Positions 1 to 7,605 of a stretch of DNA of 50,636 nt are shown here, piece after piece. The translations under genes were made by a program, and so were the position numbers. Numbering within the stretch: the first letter of the stretch is position 1; the number at the start of each line of letters is the position of its first letter. The notes beneath the pieces were generated by a model that was given only the letters and a program-made list of their open reading frames with translations, did not search any database and was not told the origin of the DNA. Source of the stretch: Gammaproteobacteria bacterium (GTDB lineage: Bacteria; Pseudomonadota; Gammaproteobacteria; Chromatiales; Chromatiaceae); NCBI GenBank assembly GCA_009928645.1, contig SACH01000018.1:1-50636 (forward strand), written 5' to 3'.

Positions 1-1
1 C

Positions 2-754
<753 letters not shown>

Positions 755-884
755 GCGAGGGACGCGGAAATCGGACAGTTCCGGGCCAGGTGGCGGGAAG
801 ATCTTGGTTGGCGCTGTCCGACCGCGGCGGGAGTGAGTGGGGCCAATTCACTTAACATCCATGCCCGGCTTTCCCGGACCGGGT

Positions 885-966
885 GGCATCTGGCGGGGGA
901 CGCCGTGAATCCGTCCCTGGAGGCTTGGCAACCGCATCCCTGCGGTTGACACCCCCGCCAGACGCC
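885..966. repeat. Palindromic intergenic element, family 2, copy 1
   Basis: Imperfect inverted ends, GGCATCTGGCGGGG at 885-898 and CCCCGCCAGACGCC at 953-966, enclose a smaller hairpin (ACCGCATCCCTGCGGT, 931-946). The inner block around 908-926 (GAATCCGTCCCTGGAGGCTTG) recurs almost unchanged at 11712-11732. Two intergenic copies in 50 kb suggest a dispersed REP-like element. It fills part of the gene-free stretch 755-1183. Function unknown. Confidence 0.6.
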
Positions 967-1052
967 CCCCGATCCTCCCTCGATCCACTCGGGCCCGGAC
1001 CGGAAGCCGAATGCTTCGGGCGGCAAAATTCTTCACTATCAAACTTGCCGAT

Positions 1053-1082
1053 AAAAAAGGGGCCGAAGCAATCTTCGGCCCC
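1053..1082 (-). terminator. Rho-independent terminator for htpX
   Basis: A 10-bp perfect stem (GGGGCCGAAG 1059-1068, CTTCGGCCCC 1073-1082) with a 4-base loop. On the minus strand the hairpin is followed by six T (AAAAAA at 1053-1058), as expected about 100 bases beyond the htpX stop. On the plus strand it is followed by TGTTGTTT, so it may also stop transcripts arriving from ppdK. Confidence 0.85.
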
Positions 1083-1183
1083 TGTTGTTTGGTGCGGATC
1101 GGCGTGACTTGACTTGGTCTAACCGCGGGCCTCTTTTGGCCTCCTTGACTTGTTTCCCATCACGCGGCTGGACTCAGAACCCC

Positions 1184-2071
1184 TCAGCGGCCGGCCTCCA
1201 GGGCCGCGATCCGCTCCTCCAGGGGCGGATGGCTCATGAAGAGCTTCTTGAGCCCATCGCTCACCCCACCGCTGATGCCAAAGGCGGCAAACTCACCCGC
1301 CGGCAGGTCTTGTGGCTCATGCACCCGCTGCAGGGCGCGCAGGGCCGAGGCCATCTGACGGCGGCTGGTCAGACCGGCGCCACCGGCATCGGCGCGGAAC
1401 TCGCGGTAACGCGAGAACGCCATCACGATCATGGTCGCCAGGACGGAGAGCAGCACTTGGGCGATCATGGAGGAGACGAAGTAGGCGATGCCGTGGCCTT
1501 CCTCGTTCTTGAAGATCACCCGGTCGACGATGTGGCCGATGATGGTGGACAGGAAGACGACGAAGGTATTGACCACCCCCTGGATTAGGGTCAGGGTCAC
1601 CATGTCGCCGTTGGCCACGTGGCTGATCTCGTGACCCACCACCGCCTCCACCTCGTCCCGGTTCATCTGTTGCAGCAGACCGGTGCTGACGGCCACCAGG
1701 GCCGCGTTACGGTTCCAGCCGGTGGCGAAGGCATTGGGGTCCGGGGAGTCGAAGATACCGACCTCGGGCATGCCGATCCCGGCGGCCTGGGACTGGCGCT
1801 CCACCACGCTGAACAGCCACTGTTCAAAGGGCGTGGAAGGGTGGATGATGACCTGCACCCCCATGGACCGCTTGGCCATGCCCTTGGACATCAGCAGGGA
1901 GATGATCGAGCCGGAGAAGCCGATCAGACCCGCCCAGACCAGTACCGCGCCCAGGTTGAGGTCGACGCCATTGGCCTGGAGCAGGCCCTGAAAACCCAGG
2001 AGCTTGAAGACCAGGCTGATCACTATCAAAACGGCGAAGTTGGTCGCCAGGAAGAGAAAAACGCGTTTCAT
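1184..2071 (-). CDS. htpX: Membrane-bound zinc metalloprotease HtpX
   Basis: HtpX is an inner-membrane M48 protease that works with FtsH in membrane protein quality control. The 295-residue length is normal for the family. An N-terminal membrane pair (about residues 4-25 and 40-60) precedes the zinc motif HEISH at 147-151. Two further hydrophobic segments (about 160-180 and 195-220) precede the third zinc ligand in EFRAD (224-228). Start is ATG at 2071; upstream lies GAGAGATCTC, a modest ribosome site. The gene is monocistronic, ends toward ppdK, and has its own terminator. In other gammaproteobacteria htpX responds to envelope stress or heat; I could not identify a convincing sigma32 promoter here. 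Confidence 0.95.
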   Translation of the reverse strand: MKRVFLFLATNFAVLIVISLVFKLLGFQGLLQANGVDLNLGAVLVWAGLIGFSGSIISLLMSKGMAKRSMGVQVIIHPSTPFEQWLFSVVERQSQAAGIGMPEVGIFDSPDPNAFATGWNRNAALVAVSTGLLQQMNRDEVEAVVGHEISHVANGDMVTLTLIQGVVNTFVVFLSTIIGHIVDRVIFKNEEGHGIAYFVSSMIAQVLLSVLATMIVMAFSRYREFRADAGGAGLTSRRQMASALRALQRVHEPQDLPAGEFAAFGISGGVSDGLKKLFMSHPPLEERIAALEAGR

Positions 2072-2227
2072 CGGTTGAGATCTCTCGAGTTGGATCGTGG
2101 GGCAATTTTTGGATCTTAGTATGGATCATGGGGCAGATTGCCCTTCATTCTGACCTAGCATTTAGGGCTGCGGTTCGCAAAAAAAAGGTGAGGACGAAAG
2201 CAGGGCTTTACCAAAAGCACAAAAAGC

Positions 2228-2256
2228 TGGACAGCAGGGGGGGCTCAGGGTAGTAT
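2228..2256 (+). promoter_or_regulatory. Sigma70 promoter of the tRNA-Ala/tRNA-Glu operon
   Basis: TGGACA (2228-2233), a 17-base spacer and TAGTAT (2251-2256) make a near-consensus promoter about 20 bases before the tRNA-Ala gene. The discriminator after the -10 is GC-rich (GCGCGC), typical of stringently controlled stable-RNA promoters. Confidence 0.7.
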
Positions 2257-2274
2257 GCGCGCTCTCGATTCATC

Positions 2275-2350
2275 GGGGCCATAGCTCAGCTGGGAGAGCG
2301 CAACACTGGCAGTGTTGAGGTCGGCGGTTCGATCCCGCCTGGCTCCACCA
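2275..2350 (+). tRNA. tRNA-Ala (GGC)
   Basis: A 76-base cloverleaf with acceptor arm GGGGCCA/TGGCTCC, D arm AGCTCAGCTGGGAGAGC, anticodon loop with GGC, T arm GGCGGTTCGATCCCGCC and an encoded CCA end. It is first of a two-tRNA transcript with tRNA-Glu. Confidence 0.97.
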
Positions 2351-2408
2351 ATCTCCGTACCTTTCGCGGTCGCCCTTTTGGCGATTCGCTATGCTACACC
2401 CAGTCTCA

Positions 2409-2987
<579 letters not shown>

Positions 2988-3005
2988 TCCTCCCGCTGTC
3001 TTGAT

Positions 3006-3035
3006 GGCGGTGATCGCGCGTTGGCAATCACCGCC
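3006..3035. terminator. Hairpin between convergent glnB and bamD
   Basis: A 9-bp perfect stem, GGCGGTGAT (3006-3014) with ATCACCGCC (3027-3035), fills the 71-base gap between the two convergent genes. There is no T tract, so it may be a weak or bidirectional terminator or only an mRNA 3' end stabiliser. Confidence 0.45.
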
Positions 3036-3058
3036 CGGGCAGGGGGTATGCTTTGTGG

Positions 3059-3892
3059 TCAGTTCTTGTCCAGTTCCAGGTAATCCCAGACCTTGCGCGT
3101 CAGGCTGATTTCCTCGGGCGCTTCCGCATCGGAGACGAACTTGCCTTCCTTGTCGTTGAGGTCCAGCACGCGCTGGGCATCCGTGGCCAGATCGTCCTTA
3201 CCGAGTTTCTTGTAGGCATCGATCATGGTGACCAGGGCGTCGCGAACCGCGCTGGTACGCTGATAATGTTGGATGACGTGATTACACCGGTCCACCGCTG
3301 CCAAGTAGGCGCCTTGCTTGACGTAGAATTTGGCGATGTTGACCTCGTTGCGGGCCAGGTTGCCGCGTAAATAGAGCATGCGCTGGCGGGCATCGGCAGC
3401 GTACTTGCTGTCCGGGAAGCGTTTGACGACCTCGGCGAAGTCATTGAAGGCCTCCAGGGCCGAGCCGGGGTCACGCTGCGAGCGGTCGGTGGGAATGAAG
3501 CGGTCGAGAAAGTCGACACTGCGGTTGTAGTTGACGATGCCCTTGAAATAATAGGCATAGTCGACGAAGGGGCTCTGGGGGTAGAGCTTGATGAAGCGGT
3601 CCGCAGCGGCAATGGCCTCCTCGGGTTTGTCGGCCTTGTAGTAGGCGTAAGCCACATCCAGCTGGGCTTGCATGGCATAACGGCCGAAGGGATAGCGGGC
3701 CTCCAGCTTCTCGTAGTACTTGATGGCGTTCTCGTAACCGCCGCCGCTCAACTCTGCGGAGGCCTCGGCGTAGAGCTTGGAGGCGCTCCAGTCCTTGGTG
3801 ACGTCTTCCTGCTCCCCAAAAAAGGAGCATCCACCGAGGAGGAGGAATGGGAGCAGGGCCAAAGACCAGCAGACAGGAAACCGGTAGCGCAT
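3059..3892 (-). CDS. bamD: Outer membrane protein assembly factor BamD (lipoprotein)
   Basis: BamD is the essential lipoprotein of the BAM complex that inserts beta-barrel proteins into the outer membrane. From ATG 3892 the protein has 277 residues, with a signal peptide and lipobox LLGGC (Cys22). TPR-type repeats follow: YENAIKYYEKLEARYP, YYKADKPEEAIAAADRFIKLYP and the BamD/ComL pattern YYFKGIVNYN. A longer in-frame start at 3934 would put 14 residues before the signal peptide and is less likely. The gene is divergent from rluD, an arrangement common in gammaproteobacteria. The roughly 100-base divergent gap should hold both promoters; on the minus strand it includes a TATACT. Confidence 0.95.
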   Translation of the reverse strand: MRYRFPVCWSLALLPFLLLGGCSFFGEQEDVTKDWSASKLYAEASAELSGGGYENAIKYYEKLEARYPFGRYAMQAQLDVAYAYYKADKPEEAIAAADRFIKLYPQSPFVDYAYYFKGIVNYNRSVDFLDRFIPTDRSQRDPGSALEAFNDFAEVVKRFPDSKYAADARQRMLYLRGNLARNEVNIAKFYVKQGAYLAAVDRCNHVIQHYQRTSAVRDALVTMIDAYKKLGKDDLATDAQRVLDLNDKEGKFVSDAEAPEEISLTRKVWDYLELDKN

Positions 3893-3990
3893 GCGAAGAC
3901 TCACCCAGACGAAAACTGCCGCAGTATACCCCAAGGTAGAAAGGGTGCGGGCCGACGTATACCTGCTGTCCGACGAGGGAGGATGGCGGC

Positions 3991-4950
3991 ATGTCGCCTG
4001 ACGGCATCATCACCCGCTATCTGCCGCCGGACCTGGGCGGCCAGCGTCTCGACCAGGCACTGGCGAAGGTGCTGCCGGAGTTCTCGCGCAGCCGCCTGCA
4101 ACAGTGGATCGATGCCGGCCGGGTGCGGCTGGATGGCCGGCCTTGCCGGCAGCGCGACCGGGTCTGGGGTGGGGAGGAGATATGGCTGGAGCCCCTGCTG
4201 GAGTCGGAGGTAGCCTGTCAGCCGCAGGATATTCCGCTGGACCTGGTCTATGAGGACGAGGACCTATTCGTCATCAATAAGCCCGCGGGCCTGGTGGTGC
4301 ATCCGGCGGCCGGGAACCTCGACGGCACCCTGCAGAACGCCCTGTTGCATCGGGCCCCTGCCTTGGCCCAACTCCCGCGGGGCGGATTGGTGCACCGGCT
4401 CGACAAGGATACCAGCGGCTTACTGGTGGTGGCCCGCACCCTCCAGGCCCATAAGTCTCTGGTGGAACAGCTTCAGGCCCGTGAGGTCCATCGCGAGTAT
4501 CGTGCCCTGGTCACGGGTATCCCCCTCGGCCCAGGGCGGGTGGAGGCCCCGGTGGGCCGGCACCCCCGTCTGCGCACCCAGATGGCGGTGGTCGTTGGGG
4601 GACGCCCGGCGGTGACCCACTACCGGGTCCTAGAGACCTTTGCCGCCCATGCCCTCTTGGGTCTGCGGCTGGAGACCGGGCGCACCCATCAGATCCGGGT
4701 CCACCTGGCCCATATCCGGCATCCGATCCTGGGAGACCCGGTCTATGGCGGGCGACCCCGGCCGCCCAAGGGCGCCCCGGCGCACCTGGTCGCGGCCTTG
4801 CGCGCTTTTCCTCGCCAAGCCTTGCATGCCATCCGGCTGGGGCTCCGGCATCCGCGCACGGGGGAAGAGATGACCTGGGAGGTGCCCCTGGCGGCGGATA
4901 TGGCGGCCTTGCTGGCCCTGCTGTGGGCGGAGGAACTTGGCGGTGATTGA
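3991..4950 (+). CDS. rluD: 23S rRNA pseudouridine synthase RluD
   Basis: RluD converts uridines 1911, 1915 and 1917 of 23S rRNA helix 69 to pseudouridine. The 319-residue protein has an N-terminal S4 RNA-binding domain (about residues 18-75). The RluA-type catalytic domain follows, with VINKPAGLVVHP (95-105) and HRLDKDTSGLLV, where Asp138 is the catalytic residue. LETGRTHQIRVHL follows. ATG 3991 lies after GAGGGAGGATGG, giving a good ribosome site. The 3' end overlaps the likely start of pgeF by 8 bases, so the two are probably translationally coupled, as in many relatives where rluD and pgeF are neighbours. Confidence 0.95.
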   Translation: MSPDGIITRYLPPDLGGQRLDQALAKVLPEFSRSRLQQWIDAGRVRLDGRPCRQRDRVWGGEEIWLEPLLESEVACQPQDIPLDLVYEDEDLFVINKPAGLVVHPAAGNLDGTLQNALLHRAPALAQLPRGGLVHRLDKDTSGLLVVARTLQAHKSLVEQLQAREVHREYRALVTGIPLGPGRVEAPVGRHPRLRTQMAVVVGGRPAVTHYRVLETFAAHALLGLRLETGRTHQIRVHLAHIRHPILGDPVYGGRPRPPKGAPAHLVAALRAFPRQALHAIRLGLRHPRTGEEMTWEVPLAADMAALLALLWAEELGGD

Positions 4951-6097
4951 ACCCCTGGCGCCGATACCCATGATGACCCTGCCCCAGGCCCTTCCTTGCC
5001 GGACTCACCCCCTAAACATTCATCCGGTAGATCTCGCCACACGCATGCTTATAAAAGAGACGGCTCATACCCTCCACCCTAACTGTCAAGAGGGGGTTGG
5101 CCATGCCGCTGAAAATGAAAGATTTTGCCGTGACTTTCACGCTAACTTGGAATGGCTGGTGCCAGGCTGGCCAGCACCACCCTGGGTCAGGGCGGCCTCA
5201 ACGACCCGCAGGGGCGGGGTGAGCTTGGGGACTTATGCCGGTCTCAATCTGGGCGATCACGTCGGTGATGATCCCGTCCGGGTCCATGCAAATCGCCAGT
5301 TGCTCCGGGCTGCCCTAGGGTTGCCAGCGGACCCTTTCTGGCTTCGCCAGGTGCATGGCTGCGAAGTAGCCTGCGTCGTGGCAGGCGCGGCGGTAAGCTC
5401 ACCGGCAGGAGAGACGGCAGGAGTAGCATCAGCAGAGAAGGCAAGTGGTGCATCGGGCGTAGAGACAGGAGAGGCACCGGGTGAAGCGACGGGAGGGGTA
5501 CCGTTAGGCGCACCGGGAGGAGTGGAAAGAGGTGTATCCGGCGGAGCGACAAGAGGAGCGCCAGGCGAGGCGCCGAGCGGGGCGGACTACGAGGCCGACG
5601 CCGTCGTGGCCTTTGGCCCTGGAGCGGTGTGTGCCGTGCTGACCGCCGATTGCCTGCCCCTGTTGCTGACGGATCGCGCCGGAACCCGGGTCGCCGCCGT
5701 CCATGCCGGCTGGCGGGGTCTGGCGGCGGGGATCATCGAGGCCGCGGTGGCACGCCTCGCCGCACCACCCAGCGACCTGCTGGCCTGGCTGGGGCCGGCC
5801 ATCGGTGCCACGGCCTTCGAGGTGGGCGGTGAGGTCCGGGCGCGCTTCATCGCCGCCGATGCCCAGGCCGCGGTCGCCTTCAAACCCCTGGGGGGGGACA
5901 AGTGGCTGGCCGACCTTTACCATCTGGCCCGTCTGCGGCTGGCCGCCCTGGGGGTGGGGGGAGTCTGGGGCGGCGAGCATTGCACCTACCAGGACCCGGA
6001 GCGGTTCTACTCCTACCGTCGCGACGGGGTGACCGGCCGCATGGCCAGCCTGATCTGGCTGGAGGCGCGGGAGCCAACGCCACCCGGGCCACTTTAA
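4943..6097 (+). CDS. pgeF: PgeF/YfiH multicopper-type purine nucleoside phosphorylase family protein with tetrapeptide-repeat insertion
   Basis: YfiH/PgeF proteins (DUF152, once called laccase-domain) act on purine nucleosides and affect peptidoglycan fidelity in E. coli. Conserved blocks are TTRRGGVSLGTYAGLNLGDHVGDD, QVHG, ADCLPLLL, VHAGWRGL, LGPAIG and SYRRDGVTGRMAS. The start is uncertain. GTG 4943 has GGAGGAA seven bases before it and overlaps rluD, but it adds about 68 residues before the conserved start LEWLVPGWPAPP; TTG 5147 would give a normal N-terminus but has no ribosome site. From GTG the length is 384 against about 243 in E. coli. The excess is this N-terminal stretch plus a 60-residue Gly/Ala-rich insertion (residues 155-214) encoded by a 12-bp tandem repeat, between QVHG and ADCLP. 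All core motifs remain in frame, so the protein is probably functional. Confidence 0.88.
   Translation: MIEPLAPIPMMTLPQALPCRTHPLNIHPVDLATRMLIKETAHTLHPNCQEGVGHAAENERFCRDFHANLEWLVPGWPAPPWVRAASTTRRGGVSLGTYAGLNLGDHVGDDPVRVHANRQLLRAALGLPADPFWLRQVHGCEVACVVAGAAVSSPAGETAGVASAEKASGASGVETGEAPGEATGGVPLGAPGGVERGVSGGATRGAPGEAPSGADYEADAVVAFGPGAVCAVLTADCLPLLLTDRAGTRVAAVHAGWRGLAAGIIEAAVARLAAPPSDLLAWLGPAIGATAFEVGGEVRARFIAADAQAAVAFKPLGGDKWLADLYHLARLRLAALGVGGVWGGEHCTYQDPERFYSYRRDGVTGRMASLIWLEAREPTPPGPL
5405..5584 (+). repeat. 12-bp degenerate coding minisatellite inside pgeF, 15 units
   Basis: Fifteen consecutive 12-base units lie exactly in phase with the reading frame, each like (A/C/T)C(G/A)GGNGNNGNN. They encode tetrapeptides such as AGET, AGVA, TGEA, PGEA, PGGV, SGGA, TRGA, PGEA and PSGA. 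Units are diverged but keep the length, so the expansion is old or under frame selection. Confidence 0.85.
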
Positions 6098-6174
6098 CCT
6101 CTCGGGCCACCTGAGCCACCCGAGCCACTGGGGCGACCGGGGCCAACGGGGCCACCTGGGGCACAGGGGCCACC
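6085..6174. repeat. 9-bp tandem repeat across the pgeF stop, 10 units
   Basis: Ten 9-base units close to GGGGCCACC run without phase change from the last codons of pgeF (CGGGCCACT at 6085) through its stop into the spacer, including CGGGCCACC 6103, TGAGCCACC 6112, GGGGCCACC 6148 and 6166. The second unit, which contains the stop, is the most diverged. No function is apparent. Confidence 0.75.
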
Positions 6175-6271
6175 GGCCCGGTGATGTTACTGGCGAGGTG
6201 ATTTCCTCCCTTCCCGCTTTCACGTACCATGCCGACCTTATATGAATCACGATTGGCGGACGAGGTGACCC

Positions 6272-6793
6272 TTGGCTGACTGGTACATGTTGACCCTGGT
6301 GGGGGCGGACCGGCCTGGTATCGTGGCGGGGGTCACCCAGGCTATCTTCGCCGCCGGTGGCAGCCTTGGCGAGGCCTCCATGATCCGCCTGGGCGGCAAT
6401 TTCGCCATCATGCTCATGGCGGCGGTTGACGGGGGCGAGGTGCGCCTGCGCGAAGCCCTGGCCCCGGTGGTGGCCAGGCTCGACCTGCGCCTGCATATCG
6501 ACCTGGCAGCGGGGGGGCTGCACCAGCACCTGACCCCCAACGTCCAGGTCCGGGTGACTGGGGCGGACCGGGCCGGGATCGTCGCCGAGATCACTGGCGC
6601 ACTGGCCGCGGTAGGTTTCAATATCCTTGAATTGGATACCGACGTGGCCGGCGATCCCAATCGTCCTCTCTATCTGATGAACATCCAGGGTTTCTCCGAC
6701 CGCCCTATCGAGGAATTGGAGGCCGCCGTGGCTCCCATCCGGGCCAGCGGCATCGCGGTGGATATCACCGCCGTCGAAACCCTGATCGGTTGA
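6272..6793 (+). CDS. Tandem ACT-domain protein, GcvR-like
   Basis: A 173-residue protein made of two ACT domains (about residues 1-80 and 90-173). Each begins with the small-molecule-binding pattern: LTLVGADRPGIVAGVTQAI and VRVTGADRAGIVAEITGAL. This architecture is that of the glycine cleavage regulator GcvR and related ACT proteins that bind amino acids. No DNA-binding domain is present, so it would act through a protein partner. The start is TTG at 6272, supported by CGAGGTGAC just upstream and by the family N-terminus. It lies 3 bases before def, so the pair is probably co-transcribed. Substrate and target are not deducible from the sequence. Confidence 0.85.
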   Translation: MADWYMLTLVGADRPGIVAGVTQAIFAAGGSLGEASMIRLGGNFAIMLMAAVDGGEVRLREALAPVVARLDLRLHIDLAAGGLHQHLTPNVQVRVTGADRAGIVAEITGALAAVGFNILELDTDVAGDPNRPLYLMNIQGFSDRPIEELEAAVAPIRASGIAVDITAVETLIG

Positions 6794-6796
6794 ATC

Positions 6797-7348
6797 ATGG
6801 CCGTTCTTGAGATCCTCACCCTGCCGGACGAACGGTTGCGACAGGTGTCCGCGCCGGTCACGACCTTCGACGATCAACTGCGCGCCTTCATTGCCGATCT
6901 GGAGGAGACCCGCCTGGCGGGACCGGCGGCGGTGGGTATCGCCGCGCCCCAGGTCAATGTCTTCCAGCGGATCGTCATCGTCGACGTCTCCGGACGCAAG
7001 AACACCCCCAACCATGGCTATCGGGTCCTGATCAACCCGGAGATCGCCCACTGGGAAGGCTTCGAGATGGCCCGGGAGGGCTGCCTCTCGGTACCGGACT
7101 ATACCGGGAACGTCATCCGCGCCACCCGCATCCGCCTGACCGCCAATGACCCCTGGGGCCAGCCCCTGGAGTTTGAGATGGAGGGCTACGAGGCCCGGGC
7201 CGTCCAGCATGAGATGGATCACCTGGACGGCACCCTATTCGTCGATCGCGTGGTCAGCCGGCGTACCGACCTGTTCCGGCGCAAGGTCTACCAGAGGGCG
7301 GGGCAGGACCCCGGGCAGAAGGCGGGTCAGGCCGCCGGGTCGGCTTGA
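6797..7348 (+). CDS. def: Peptide deformylase
   Basis: This enzyme removes the formyl group from nascent protein N-termini using a bound metal ion. All three family motifs are present in 183 residues: GIAAPQ (47-52, Ile replacing the usual Leu), EGCLSVP (94-100, metal ligand Cys96) and HEMDH (138-142, two His ligands and the catalytic Glu). ATG 6797 follows the ACT gene by 3 bases. The normal fmt/rsmB neighbourhood is absent, so this may be a second, non-housekeeping paralogue; a genome search for another def linked to fmt would settle that. The C-terminal 20 residues are polar and Gly/Ala-rich. Confidence 0.93.
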   Translation: MAVLEILTLPDERLRQVSAPVTTFDDQLRAFIADLEETRLAGPAAVGIAAPQVNVFQRIVIVDVSGRKNTPNHGYRVLINPEIAHWEGFEMAREGCLSVPDYTGNVIRATRIRLTANDPWGQPLEFEMEGYEARAVQHEMDHLDGTLFVDRVVSRRTDLFRRKVYQRAGQDPGQKAGQAAGSA

Positions 7349-7605
7349 ACCCTGAGCCCTGGCCTGTGTCTGAGTGATTTGCTTGGTAAAACGCCCCGCA
7401 CCGGGTTTCAGGGGCGGTGCATGATCAGGCGACCCGGGGGTTGTCGGGATATTCAGCTCAGGGGCTTGCGCCGGGTCTCTAACGCCCGCAGTCATCCCCG
7501 TTTCGATGCCAGGAGCCTTCCCCCCCAGCCCCTGTGTCATCCCCTTGCTTGAGTCGACCAATTGTACAGTTCTTTTATGTGGCTTAGCCCCAAGAGCGCC
7601 CACGC

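Noticed and set aside
5504-7222. Minus-strand open frame of 572 codons opposite pgeF, the ACT gene and def
   Set aside because: It spans three well-supported plus-strand genes and their spacer, reads as low-complexity Gly/Pro/His-rich protein, and matches no family. It is a GC-rich shadow.
7392-7416. Hairpin CGCCCC/GGGGCG after def as a terminator
   Set aside because: Only 6 bp with a 13-base loop and no T tract; common by chance in this GC-rich sequence.
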